A stretch of 64,000 nt of DNA. It comes from CAUSWF01 sp963535465. GTDB taxonomy: Bacteria > Bacillota_I > Bacilli_A > RF39 > UBA660. This document shows, in pieces, positions 1 through 10,298 of this stretch. The DNA is taken from the NCBI GenBank assembly GCA_963535465.1, contig CAUSWF010000002.1:62001-126000 (forward strand), in the 5' to 3' direction. The translations under genes were made by a program, and so were the position numbers. The notes under the pieces were generated by a model. That model worked only from the letters and a program-made list of their open reading frames with translations, was not told the DNA's origin and did no database searches. The first letter of the stretch is position 1, and every line of letters starts with the position of its first letter.

Positions 1-1960
1 TTTGTAATTCCTACTACATCTATTGTAACTATTGTTGTGCCTATTGAAGCTGCTAACCTAACTACTATACTTGATTATTTTCTTTCTTTTGCTTTTGTAT
101 TGCTTTATGCATTTTAATTTTAACATCAGTAGTACTTTTAGTAGTAGCTAAATCAATTATAGCCTCAGCATCTAACTATCCAGCTTTAATAAGTTCTGGA
201 ACTAAAGCTTTTAGTTGTTCTGTATCTCTAGTCATATCAGAACTACTAGTAATATGAATATCATAATCAGACATAGTAAAATGTTCTGGCAAAGCTGTAA
301 ATATTCTAACTTGTTTATCTCCTAAAATAAGAGTTCCAGTAATTCCATTCTTAAATACTATTTTAGCTTCATTAAGAGCGTCTAATAATATCTCTTCAGT
401 AACAGTATCCATCTATTGATACCAGTGCTTGCTAATTATAAATGAATTATTTACAGAAGTTTGTACATTAGTAACAGCATCTCTTTGCTATATACCATTT
501 AACCTTTCTTTAAATACTCCTGTAATTGATGAGCATGTTTGCTCTACACTATCCATAGCTAACTATATTGCTTGTATAGCCTAAACTTTAACTGTGTCAT
601 CATATCCATTATATATAGTATTAGGAGCAGTCTAGCCATTACCTAATCTTCCTTCCTAAGAACTATCAATTAAAAATGCACCTTGTTTCTTCCAAGCTAA
701 AGCTTTCTATATTCTGTCAGTAAGATTCACTCCTAAAAATTTAGGAAGCATAGAAACATCAATAATATCACCAACAGTTCCAGAACTAGCTATAAGATTA
801 TCACGATAAAAATTGAGTAAATCATATTTATCCTATAAATTTGCACAAGCCAATACTAAAGAATAAGGCTAGTTACTTCTATTAGCATTATAGATGCCAT
901 TAACACTTAAACTACAATAATTTGGATTATCTACACTTCTTATTACAGAATCATCTTTACCTATAAGAATATGTATATCCTAGCCAATTCTAATAGTTTT
1001 ATATCTTTGCATTACGTAGTGCTTATCCGTTTCTAACCATTCTACTTCATATACAGGGATTAAATCTCTGTATCTATATTGTTCATTTGGAGTTCCAACT
1101 ATAGCTATTTCTTCGCCAGCTCTAATTCCCATAGTATCTCCTCCTGTAGTTCTAACATAATAAGAACCACTATCCCAAGAAAAATCATTCCATGTATCTA
1201 CTATATCTTTTATATCTTTCTTAGATAAATCATTGCCATATTCATTAAGAATCTAACTTCTTGTAAGCCATCTTCTAACAACACAACGATAAGAATCTTT
1301 TAGATAATTTGATTCTGGATTAATATCAAAGAACGTATTTCTAGGATCTAAAATATCTATTTTTACATTATTTTTACTAACAGAAGGCTTAGTACGATAG
1401 CACATGTATCCAGCTATAAGTAAATCTAATAATAAACGTTTTTGTTTATTTTTAAAATCTGTTTCTCTAGACTACATTATATACTATATTACATTCTAAG
1501 CTGCTATCTCATATTCAGAAGTAAAATCATAATTAAGATCTTCGATAAGATTTTCAATATCCTACTATATAAGAACATCCTAAATATCTTTTTTATTTTG
1601 TATCTATTCTAATAATTTATTCTTGAGTCTTTTCTATAAAAAAGAAACAACTTCTGTAACTATTTTTATCTATTTTTCTCTAGTTATTTTACTTATAGTA
1701 TCTGTATCTTTACATGTTACTTTTGGTAAAGTAGGCATACCTAAATATTCTCCAACTAAAGCATCTATATGTTTTCTAATTAATGGAGTAAATTCTACAG
1801 ATGTTGGATTGCCTATACCATAATTTTCTTCTAAATATCTAAACTATTCAGCATCACGTACACCATTATAATAATTATAAGCTTTCTATAATTCTGTTTT
1901 TTCTTGTACTAGTTCAGCAATAGTTTTATTACTCTTTTCAATTAAATCTTCATCACTCAT
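1..1960 (-). CDS. Portal protein, TAG-recoded, 3' end beyond window
   Basis: About 653 residues are visible; the C-terminus lies left of the window. Reading TAG as Gln gives one continuous frame with many in-frame ambers and no TAA or TGA. The portal ring connects the capsid to the neck and is the DNA entry and exit channel. The call rests on length, on the position directly downstream of the terminase, and on portal-like content: an acidic N-terminus (MSDEDLIEKSN), early aromatic/charged helices, a central WxDFSWDSGSYY strand region and helical Gln-rich C-terminal stretches. Start chosen at the ATG overlapping the stop of the 110-aa gene upstream. No single diagnostic motif was seen, so the name depends on context. 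Confidence 0.75.
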
Positions 1961-2285
1961 GGCATTTTATACATCTTCTATCTTTAGGACAATTGTAAGG
2001 ATATTCCTTATATCCTAAAAAGTATTTAACAAAATCAAATCTTCTCGAACGAATTTCTTTTTCCATATATTTTAGAAATTTATCATCTGGTAACTCAGCT
2101 GCTATGTAAATAGGCTTCTCATTACAATTTAATCCAAAACGAACAATAACTCCTAATGGAATAATCCTATATATCTCTAAAGTGCCTATATACTTTGCAC
2201 AGTATATCTACTATATAAGTTTTAATATTTCATTCTTTAGTTTACCATCTGTTTCTCGGATCACTTGTTCTGGCTCTATAATCAT
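1953..2285 (-). CDS. Small packaging-operon protein between terminase and portal, 110 aa, TAG-recoded
   Basis: Starts inside the 3' end of the terminase gene (about 40 nt overlap) and its TGA overlaps the portal ATG. Tandem TAG codons near residues 27-28 read as Gln-Gln. The C-terminus is Cys-rich (YNCPKDRRCIKCHE), suggesting a small metal-binding or structural element. The tight overlaps on both sides imply coupled translation with terminase and portal. I do not recognise the family; a head-assembly accessory role is inferred only from position. Confidence 0.72.
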
Positions 2286-4548
2286 TTCTTACTTTTAAAT
2301 TAGCATAAGTATTTAACTATTTAGGTATTACTCCAAAATGCTTATATCCTTTTTCGTCTTTATACCATCCTATATCCTACCATTCTTCATTAGTTTCCTC
2401 TATTTCTCTAGGTATAACTCCAGATAATTCTTCGTCTGCAAGTTCTGTCATTCCCATAGCGGCTATACAGTCAAATTTAGTTTTATTAGCATCATTATAA
2501 GCAATTAACTAATCTAACATTTCTGTAAACCATATAGTATGAGAATAATCTTCCACAAAGTCTGCAATTAAATCAGTCTAATGAGATATTATAGTATTAG
2601 TTGCAGGAGAACCTACCTGTCTTACTCTTGGTATTTTATTAGGATCTGGATAAGTAGCACGAGGTCTATTTATAAAGTATTTATAAAATCCTCTATCTCT
2701 TGCCCATGTAAGCATAGATACACGAGTTGCTTCTATATTAGCTTGACAATTATAATACATTAACATTTGCATAGCTGTTTTGTAAGCAACTCTAACATCG
2801 TCAGGTCTTGCTAAATAGTAGGCTACATACATTGGTTCTTGATTTCCAAAAGCTCTTTTCTTTATAGTAATACAGAATTTAGAAGGAGATTTAGTAGCTT
2901 CAGATGTTTGATCTTGTCCTATATCAATAGAGTCAATTCCAGCTACATATAAATTTTTCATTTCTTTATAAGAAATTTTATTTCCTTCTTCATCTTCTGA
3001 TTGTAATAACCATAATGGTTGCTATATTATATGAACTTCGCCTGTATTAGTTGGAATAAACTAAACATCTGTAATATTATCACACATATCCTATTTTCTT
3101 CCATTATTTGTTTTAAATATAAATTTAAATTCTCCATGTTGTACTTTAGGACCTTGCTTATGTAAACGTATCTAAGCTAACTAATCTGCAAGTAAAACCT
3201 TATTAAATTTATTATCTCCTTCAAGGGCAAAGGCTTCTTCAGCAGTAAAACAATACTCAGCACAGTATGTTACTAAAGCTTTAGGATCTTTATATCTGTC
3301 TCTATGTTTTTGATAATGTTCTTTAGCTTTTACTTGGTCAACAACTCCTCTAGAATCTACCATATCAGGTAAATCTAAAGCAGAATAAGATGGAATAAAA
3401 AATCCAGTAAATACTTGACTTCCATCATCAGTGTAATTATGTCTATAAGGCAATACAAGATAGGATTCTGGATCATAATATATTGTTTTTAATCCATCCA
3501 AGGCCGCACCCGAGTCCCCTCCAGTACCACCTGCTATAAGGATACCCATTTTATTACCTCCAACATCTACTAAAGCTTCTCCTTGAATAAAAGATTTTAG
3601 TAAAGTCGGATTAGATCCAGCTTCTTCAAACATAACAAGTTCCGCACGATCACCTCTTACTTTTGAAGGTTTATCAGCAACAATGCCTTCAATTTGAGAC
3701 TTCCATCCATCTTCTACTTTTTGTCCATTTATTATTTTATAAAAAGAGGCTCTTTTAATATCTGCCTTATCAACAACTTGTCTTAATTTAAAAAATCCTC
3801 CATCTGTTTTATCATTTAGGAAAGTTAAAGCTCCCCATACTTTCTCTAGAGTTTTTTCTAATTTACCAGAATCAAAAGCAGTAATCATAGTAATACTATC
3901 TCTATAACAAGAGTACTCATTAGCACATACAGATGCTAATATTTCCGAAAAACCTACAGCACGGCTTTTCATCATACATATATTTCTTCTTAATAATTTA
4001 CATAATTCTAAATAATGAAAGAACTCATACTAACATACCATAAACCGTGGAAATATATTTTTACGTGCTGTACCAGCTTTTTCTACTCTAGAATTTTTAA
4101 GTTGATAGTAATTTAAAAAGAAATAATTACATCCTGTAATAGTATAACCATTAACAGTCATTCCATTACGGCATCTTTTATATTCTTGATTCCAGAAATC
4201 TCTGTATAATTTAGATCCAAATTGATATTGACAATAATGTCCTGTCTTTTCAAAATTATCTCTTGCTTCTGTAAACCATGAAGGATTAAAATCGAGACCG
4301 TGTATTGCATCTATTGGTTTATATCCACATATTTCGTAGGATTGTGTTCTATCAAAAAAAGATATAGTCTAACTAATTGGGTAATCCCATTCAAAATTAG
4401 TTCTGACTATATCTTTCTCTATATCCTAAATAAATTCCTTTTCTTCCTTAGCTTCGGCCTGTTTTGTAGCATCTATAATAGACTAAACCTCATCAGGAAG
4501 TTTAATTTTTCTAGGACGACCTCTTTTACGTTTTTTAATTTCTTCCAT
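2242..4548 (-). CDS. terL: Terminase large subunit (TerL), TAG-recoded, 768 aa
   Basis: ATP-driven DNA packaging motor with headful nuclease. A standard-code scan breaks it into pieces; reading TAG as Gln joins them. Near residue 192 is MMKSRAVGFSE, a deviant Walker A/adenine-binding segment of the kind seen in large phage terminases. Near residue 304 is LVMFEEAG, the Walker B with catalytic Glu. Near residue 537 is AGIDSIDIGQD, matching the first acidic strand of the RNase H-like nuclease domain. The N-terminus is basic (KKRKRGRPRKIK), AT-hook-like. Start ATG overlaps the upstream TAA as TAATG. Confidence 0.93.
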
Positions 4549-5135
4549 TACATATCTGTTGGTAAGAATCCATCAGTAGCACCTGCTCTAATTGCTGAGG
4601 CTTCTTGTTGCTCTTTTTGAACTTGCTGTTCTAATATTTTTAATTCATCATTTACTTTAGATATCTAAGACATTTCTTTCATAATATCAGAAACTTTATA
4701 AATAGGTTTACCTGTCTAATCATCAACTTCCATAGGATTAACAGTTTCAAAGTAAATAATAAATTTATCAACAGCCATCTAAGCAGCTTTAAGCATACGT
4801 ATAGTACGATTAGATTCTTGTATTTCTTTATATTTTCTACAAGCAGCTCTAAAAGTAGGATCATTCCATTCTTCTTCTGAAAGTCCTGCATCTTTTAAAG
4901 CTTCTTGGTGTCTATCTTGTTCTGTGTAATCTTTATAAAAAGATTCCCAGTCTATAGCTAAGTATATATATGTAAATTCTCGGTAAGCTCTTAAATGTTT
5001 CTTACCTGTTTTATCTTCAGTGCAAACATTTCTCTTATCATCCATTAAAGCAGCAAATTCTCTAATTAAAAGAATTTGCCCTTTTTCCAATTCTACCTAA
5101 CCACTTGCATTATTGTACTGAAAAATATGTAACAT
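4548..5135 (-). CDS. Conserved late protein upstream of TerL, 195 aa, TAG-recoded
   Basis: Translationally coupled to TerL by a TAATG overlap. TAG codons occur within it (for example before MAVDKF and in the C-terminal helical half) and read as Gln. The sequence is mainly helical and charged; the C-terminal half (EMSQISKVNDELKILEQQ) looks like a coiled coil. Position and coiled-coil nature would fit a small terminase subunit or a head-assembly factor, but no family motif was recognised. Start taken at MLHIF, the first ATG after an in-frame TAA. Confidence 0.72.
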
Positions 5136-5140
5136 TATAA

Positions 5141-6460
5141 TTATTTATTTAAATGAAGAATGCTTCTAAGTTTAACAAAATCAATATTACCTCCATTAAG
5201 ACATTTCTTCATCTTTCCACCTTTTTTATCTTCTCTTACTTCAAACTGTGCTTTAGTTTTAGAAGATTGACTATTAAATTTTTTAATTAATCCTTGAAGT
5301 TCTTGTTCTTCCGCTGGAGTAAGTTTACCTTTAGCTCTTTTAGAAGTAAGTTGATACTGACGTGCATTATCTTGTTTAGTATAAGTAGGAACAACTTTTA
5401 CATTAGAATTACCTGTACGCATATTTGAAACTGTAGAAGAAATTGCTTTTTTCTTAGTTTTATCTGCTGGCATTTCCATACCTTCTTCAGCAGTTCTCAT
5501 TCCACGACAAGCAGAGCATATACGACCTCCTGCTTTAAAATAATATTTATAAGTACCTTCAGGACATTCCCCTTTAATTTGTTTAATATAGTTTAATTTA
5601 GCACCAAGCTTTGCCATCTAGGTCTGTTTATTAGCTTCTTCTTGAAGATATTGTTGAAACTATTTCCAAGATTCTTCATTTGGTTGTAAATTATTAGCTT
5701 TACAAAATTCTGCAAAAGCTCTTTTAATTTCTTCGTTTTGGTCTAATTGACCTCCATTCTAATATTTCATACTATCGTTATTATAATCAAGTCTAATTCT
5801 ACGTCTATCTCTAGCTCCAATATGCCCTTTAATACCTGTAGCTGCAAGATATTTTTCCCAATCTTCATCTTTACTAACATCTAATCCTCTATTTTTTAAT
5901 TTAATAGCTAAATCATTAATAAATAAATCTTTCCCCGGATTTATTAATGCGTTTCTAAATTGATCTATATTTTGTATACCATTATATCCTCTATCCATTA
6001 AAGATCCAGATTGATTACGTAATCCTTGTCTTACAATAGCTCTATTTACTTGATTAAGTCTTGGCTATACATTTTTTCCAATTTCTGGTGTATAATTGTA
6101 CACATTAGGAGTAGTATTAAAAGAATGGTTTTCAAATTGTTCAGGAGTAGTTTTATCACCGTATCTAAATGTTTTAGCCATATTTAAAGCATTAGCTGTT
6201 TCATTTCCCCATAAACCATCTTCTTTAATATAACCTACTTCATTTCCATACATAGCATTGTACCATTTCTAAAAAGCAAGGGCATTATCAAAACCATGAG
6301 ATTCTACTCCATTATTATCCCATGTAATATTATTTAAATCTGGATTAGCATTAGCAAAAGCTTGAGCATATCCTAAACCATTATAACGACCTCTTTTAAC
6401 TATTGCATTATCTTGTTTATATCTATACTAATCCCACTTTTGTACTGGTTTTTTTATCAT
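5141..6460 (-). CDS. Virion-associated protein with peptidoglycan-binding-like segment, 439 aa, TAG-recoded
   Basis: Four or more standard-code fragments fuse when TAG is Gln. Residues about 70-95 contain KEDGLWGNETANAL, which resembles the DGxxGxxT core of PG_binding_1 domains. A MKYQNGGQL segment near residue 230 belongs to the short GG motif that recurs in the late proteins here. The last 130 residues are very basic and contain CSAC and a KKCLNGG tail, suggesting DNA or cargo association. Probably a structural or ejected protein; function inferred from composition and operon position only. Confidence 0.7.
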
Positions 6461-6681
6461 AGTTTAATTAAATCCTTAGTATTAAAAATTGCTTCCTATA
6501 ATTTATTATCTGTTGAGAACCATCTACATTTAATTCCTCGAAGAATTGGTTCTTTATCAGCATTTAGATGCTTGAATATTGTTGTTTCTTTCTTTATTAC
6601 CAGCATAGTAGGTTTATTAGGAATATCCTATTTAAGCGTTACTATATCTCCAGGCATAAAGTATATTTTATCATTTATCAT
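6457..6681 (-). CDS. YodC/DUF2158-like small protein, 74 aa, TAG-recoded
   Basis: Too short and too amber-rich to appear in a standard-code scan: two TAG codons read as Gln (LKQDIP, KLQEAIF). The pattern FMPGDIVTLK ... PTMLV ... CRWF ... LQEAIF ... DLIKL follows the DUF2158/YodC layout (GDIV.LK, P.M.V, C.WF, F...L). That family is a small SH3-like barrel of unknown role. Overlaps the genes on both sides by a few bases, so it is part of the same late transcript. Confidence 0.68.
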
Positions 6682-7267
6682 TATTATTAAATCTTTCTGT
6701 TAGTCCAGAGTTAAAAATAGCTATAAGACTATGTTCATTAACAAGAACAAAACCTTTACGATAAAATGGTATTATAGTTTCAGATGGTTTACGCCACATT
6801 ACTATATCACCTACTTTAGTATAAGTGCATTTAGTTCCTACTTCCATAACTTTTCCTACTTTAATAAATGGATCTTCTTCATGCATAGCACCATCTTCTC
6901 TACTTTTATAAATAGGTGCTTTACCTCCAAGATCAACAATTAAACCATCAACTTTTTTAATTCGTTGAAAAGGATTAACTACAAAAGGAGAAATAATTAT
7001 GCCTTCGTAAAGAGGTTTCATTTCTAAAGTATCTAGGTTAATGTCTTTACTATAATCTGTTAATTGTTTGTTATAATTATCTAAATTAGATAAATATTCA
7101 TTTACATCTTCTTTATGCTTATTTTCTTTTTCTATAACAAGATCATCTATTGTTTGATCTTTATTTACTATGAAACTTTTAGAATCTTCTGAACTTACTT
7201 TGATTGCTACTTTTTCTTTATTAGACGGAGTAGTATTAACGTCTCTTCCATTAATTGTTCTTATCAT
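6671..7267 (-). CDS. GroES-like beta-barrel protein, 198 aa
   Basis: The C-terminal ~100 residues (about 95-198) read like a co-chaperonin Cpn10 fold: a first strand after PLYEGIIISPF, then VGKVMEVGTK, KVGDIVMW, a mobile-loop-like insert, and a final HSLIAIFN corresponding to the GroES E.DILAI strand. The N-terminal half is charged and probably helical. A role in folding or assembling capsid proteins would fit phage-encoded GroES analogues, but the similarity is by eye. The gene has no in-frame TAG, unlike the structural genes beside it. Confidence 0.55.
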   Translation of the reverse strand: MIRTINGRDVNTTPSNKEKVAIKVSSEDSKSFIVNKDQTIDDLVIEKENKHKEDVNEYLSNLDNYNKQLTDYSKDINLDTLEMKPLYEGIIISPFVVNPFQRIKKVDGLIVDLGGKAPIYKSREDGAMHEEDPFIKVGKVMEVGTKCTYTKVGDIVMWRKPSETIIPFYRKGFVLVNEHSLIAIFNSGLTERFNNNDK

Positions 7268-7268
7268 A

Positions 7269-7508
7269 TTACCATTTATTACTAGGACATTTTTCTTCTT
7301 TTACAGAAGTTTTTAAATTGATAAAACATCCACATAGACCACATATTTTTTGATTATCTATTACCTCTAAATATTTACATCTATTACAATACTTTAATCT
7401 ATTAAAAGAAAGCTCTTTATTTTTTCCAATAGTATAATTGAATAAACCTTTTATTATATGTTTAATTTTCGTTGGAAAATTCTCCATAATATTTTTTAGC
7501 TGCTTCAT
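7269..7508 (-). CDS. Zinc-ribbon protein, paralogue of the gene at 8079-8345
   Basis: Carries YCNRCKYL and ICGLCGCFINLKT ... CPSNKW, giving spaced Cys pairs typical of a small zinc ribbon. The order IIKG, N, C-x2-C, IC, GCGC-like and CP..W is shared with the gene at 8079-8345, so the two look like paralogues. The 5' end overlaps the HNH gene: ATG at 7508 or, more likely, the internal ATG starting MENFPTK. Its TAA overlaps the next ATG. Function unknown. Confidence 0.7.
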   Translation of the reverse strand: MKQLKNIMENFPTKIKHIIKGLFNYTIGKNKELSFNRLKYCNRCKYLEVIDNQKICGLCGCFINLKTSVKEEKCPSNKW

Positions 7509-8085
7509 TCCTAGCTTTAACAGCTTCTTCTAATGTATCATAACGTCCAATATATTTAGTTTTATTATTTAATGTAATTTGGGCAGTCCACTTATTTTTA
7601 TCTTTTGAAAAATATACACCTTTATGTCCAGATGTATTATTTTTTGGGACAGTACAATTACATAAATTTTGTTGGTTTGTACAAATTCTTAGATTGCATT
7701 TTCTATTATCTAACCCATTATGATTGATATGATCTATCAATATTTTTGGATCAGTAATATTTAAAATATACCTATGCAATCTTCTAAATTGTTTATTATT
7801 AGAAGTACAATAATATGTATTTCTTTGCAGATCTGATTTATGCCATCTTATAGCTTTTACTTTTTCTATATCTTCTATATCTATTAAAGCTTTTCCACAT
7901 ATTTCATTATCCCTATTTATTAAAAATATTTCAGCATGATCGTCAACTATTTCTATATGGTTTGTTTTATCTTTATACGAATATTTAAAAATTTTTCCGT
8001 ATCTTCTTATTTGTGTATAATGTTTAGAACATAATCCATTAGCACAAACTTTTTTACCACATCCTTCAATTTTACATATTACCAT
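7462..8085 (-). CDS. HNH homing endonuclease with AP2 domain, 207 aa
   Basis: Free-standing homing endonuclease. N-terminal Cys/His cluster (CKIEGCGKKVCANGLCSKHY, residues 4-23), HNH core LIDHINHNGLDNRKCNLR near residues 115-132, and a C-terminal AP2 DNA-binding domain (HKGVYFSKDKNKWTAQI ... KYIGRYDTLEEAV) with the usual EFSNEN end. Inserted exactly between two paralogous zinc-ribbon genes, overlapping both. No in-frame TAG, so it can be translated without the suppressor tRNAs, as expected for a mobile gene. Confidence 0.92.
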   Translation of the reverse strand: MVICKIEGCGKKVCANGLCSKHYTQIRRYGKIFKYSYKDKTNHIEIVDDHAEIFLINRDNEICGKALIDIEDIEKVKAIRWHKSDLQRNTYYCTSNNKQFRRLHRYILNITDPKILIDHINHNGLDNRKCNLRICTNQQNLCNCTVPKNNTSGHKGVYFSKDKNKWTAQITLNNKTKYIGRYDTLEEAVKARNEAAKKYYGEFSNEN

Positions 8086-8345
8086 TGTTCACAAGGGCAA
8101 ACACTATCCCTATTTTTTGTTTTATATTTTAAAACACAGCCGCATCCTTTAAAATAACCATCTTTCTTTTCTAAACTAACATCTTTTGTTTTAGGATTCA
8201 TATATAATTTAGGATTACATATTCCTCCGAACTCATCCTTATATAAAGGACATTTTTTACATATATCTATTCTTATTTTAGATATATCCTTATTAAGACC
8301 AAGTAATTCATTTACATGACCTTTTATTATATTGCCAACTTCCAT
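8079..8345 (-). CDS. Zinc-ribbon protein, 88 aa, paralogue of 7269-7508
   Basis: Motifs ICKKCPLY, GGICNPKLYMNP, GYFKGCGCVLKYKT and VCPCEQW give a conserved Cys framework that I recognise as recurrent in Bacteroidota phages, of unknown function and probably zinc-binding. TAA overlaps the HNH start by 7 nt. Together with 7269-7508 it brackets the HNH gene. Confidence 0.75.
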   Translation of the reverse strand: MEVGNIIKGHVNELLGLNKDISKIRIDICKKCPLYKDEFGGICNPKLYMNPKTKDVSLEKKDGYFKGCGCVLKYKTKNRDSVCPCEQW

Positions 8346-8381
8346 AATGTTTGTTTATTATCCTATTTTCTGATGATAATC

Positions 8382-10298
8382 TTAATATTCTATCGGTTTA
8401 AGTTTGGCTAATTTTTCTTGTTTAAAAACAGACTTTTTATAAAATTTTAGCATTGATTCTACTTCTTTCTTTAAATAAGGTAAATGATAAACTGTTTGAT
8501 TATCATTATGATCAAAGTGTACTAATATTAAATCTTTAATAGTATATTCTGGATTAATTTTTTGTAACATCCATGCATAAGTAGATAACTGTAAAGCATA
8601 ATGCCAGTAATTGCAATCTTCCAAAGTGTTCAATGGATACTTCATTTTAACAGAACTACGAGTTTTAGTATCAAAGCCACTATGTTGTTTGATTTCTTTA
8701 TTAGTATTATGTGTAATTATACATTTATTAGTAACTAAAAAAGTATGTAAAGGGCTGTCTACTTCTAAACATTGTGTTGGAATAGTTTCTGTAATTTCTA
8801 CTTTATTAATATTTCTAAATGAATTTTTATCTATTTTTGGAAATTCAATTTCTTGATTTCTTATTAAAAAAGGATTTAATCCATTAGTTGAGAAACATAC
8901 ATCCCAAGCAATAAATTCTTTACCATTACATTTTTTTATTACTTCAAAAACAGTAGATTTTATACCTAATGTTCCTAATAATTTTACAGTACAATCTCTT
9001 TGCCATTCTTGGCCCGTAGACATTACAAAACGTTTTCTTTTAGGATGATAATAACCATCAGTATCCATTAATCCTCTTAATAAGTCTAATCTTTGATTAA
9101 ATGAAGCTGTATAATACTCTTCTGGAATATGTTTATTTTTTAAAAGATTCATTTTATTTAATAAAGTTCTTAATCCATAAACAGTCCTCATTTCAGTATT
9201 TTCTCTATCAGGATTATGTTGGGCATTTTCCCCTATATCAAAGCCACGATGTTTTAGTTCATCCCATAATTTAGATTGACTTGCTTGCGTAATAATACCA
9301 CAATCTTTTGAACCATCACCTAACCAAACTCCTAATAAATAAGGATCTATTAGTAAATCTTTAGTTGGAGTATTAATAGGTTTTGGATTTAGTATTTTAG
9401 GAATTGTATAAGAATTTCTAGTATAAGTTTGCATATAATTATAAAGTTCCTTTGTAGTTATTACTCCTTTAGTATAAGGTGTTTTTTTACTTTGATTTTT
9501 AAATGATACTTCCCAACGGTGATCTTCATCAGCTACTATAGTGTCTCCGTTATCAAAAGTTATTTTGAAGCATGGATTATTATGTATAGATGATTTATGC
9601 AAAATTCGTGTAGGATTACCGTCTCCATCAAAAATAACATCCCCTTCTTTTACAGCTCCTATAGTAGTCCATCCAGAATTTGTTAATATTTCTGTGTCTA
9701 AAGGTAATCCTTTCCAATCCATGACTGTTATTTCATTACCTTGTTTAACTAATAAATCAATCTGTCCTGCAATTCTTAGCATGTTATCAGGAGAAGTACG
9801 AGAAATTAAGTATTCAGGATATACTCCATTTTCTAAATCTAACGCAGTTCTTCCTTTATCGCATATAAATTTACCTCCTACACCAAATTTCTTTAGTGAT
9901 ACATTAGCACCCATCTTATACATACTTTGCTCTAGATCTGAATGTATTTTAGTACCTCTTTCACAAGATTCTCTATTAGTTTTATCCCATTCATCTAAAA
10001 TACCTTGTTGTGCTTTATTAAAATCAAGTTCAGTAATATCATACGTACTTAAAAGTTCTTTAGGTATTTTGTGTGTATTCAACAAAGATTTTCTTTCTAT
10101 TTTCCAAGCATCTGAGGGAATTAACTTTTCTAATGCCTTATATCCAGACCAAAAATCTTTATCAAAGGGTTGAGCAAACTTTTCTATTAAAGTTGTTACT
10201 GAAATAAATCTATCATTTGTATCTGTATTCCAGTATACATGGTCATTTTCACTGAATGCAATGCTTCCATTCTGTTTGTCTATTTTCATATTATTCAT
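8382..10298 (-). CDS. PD-(D/E)XK (RecB/Cas4-like) nuclease interrupted by an intein, 638-aa precursor
   Basis: Extein residues 1-196 and 532-638 form one nuclease: RGTKIHSDLE (motif like GxxxH), GQIDLLV ... ITVMDWK|TNKEI (the D ... (D/E)xK catalytic strands) and YALQLSTYAWML (the QLxxY motif of RecB-family nucleases). The mature protein would be about 303 residues. The reading frame is broken, between the catalytic Lys and the next Thr, by a 335-residue intein annotated separately. A DNA-processing role in packaging or recombination is inferred. It has no TAG codon although it sits in the late operon. Confidence 0.9.
   Translation of the reverse strand: MNNMKIDKQNGSIAFSENDHVYWNTDTNDRFISVTTLIEKFAQPFDKDFWSGYKALEKLIPSDAWKIERKSLLNTHKIPKELLSTYDITELDFNKAQQGILDEWDKTNRESCERGTKIHSDLEQSMYKMGANVSLKKFGVGGKFICDKGRTALDLENGVYPEYLISRTSPDNMLRIAGQIDLLVKQGNEITVMDWKGLPLDTEILTNSGWTTIGAVKEGDVIFDGDGNPTRILHKSSIHNNPCFKITFDNGDTIVADEDHRWEVSFKNQSKKTPYTKGVITTKELYNYMQTYTRNSYTIPKILNPKPINTPTKDLLIDPYLLGVWLGDGSKDCGIITQASQSKLWDELKHRGFDIGENAQHNPDRENTEMRTVYGLRTLLNKMNLLKNKHIPEEYYTASFNQRLDLLRGLMDTDGYYHPKRKRFVMSTGQEWQRDCTVKLLGTLGIKSTVFEVIKKCNGKEFIAWDVCFSTNGLNPFLIRNQEIEFPKIDKNSFRNINKVEITETIPTQCLEVDSPLHTFLVTNKCIITHNTNKEIKQHSGFDTKTRSSVKMKYPLNTLEDCNYWHYALQLSTYAWMLQKINPEYTIKDLILVHFDHNDNQTVYHLPYLKKEVESMLKFYKKSVFKQEKLAKLKPIEY
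8706..9710 (-). mobile_element. Class 3 intein with LAGLIDADG homing endonuclease domain
   Basis: 335 residues. Starts GLPLDTEILTNSGW, so residue 1 is Gly rather than Cys or Ser, and ends IITHN with Thr at +1. Block B reads ADEDHRW (His64, Trp66), block F QCLEVDSPLHTF (Cys314), block G ITHN (Thr333). Trp, Cys and Thr in blocks B, F and G are the WCT triad that marks class 3 inteins, where block F Cys replaces the N-terminal nucleophile. LLGVWLGDG and LLRGLMDTDGYY are the two LAGLIDADG-type helices, so the element is probably mobile. Inserted in the catalytic motif of the host nuclease. Confidence 0.88.

Noticed and set aside
1623..1823. Plus-strand ORF of 66 aa and similar plus ORFs at 2581, 4300, 6413, 6731, 8611 and 9541
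   Set aside because: They lie antisense to recoded or intact minus-strand late genes and have no protein-like pattern; they are shadows.
4679..4891. Minus ORF of 70 aa within the gene upstream of terL
   Set aside because: Alternative frame of the real 195-aa frame; Leu-rich low-complexity shadow.
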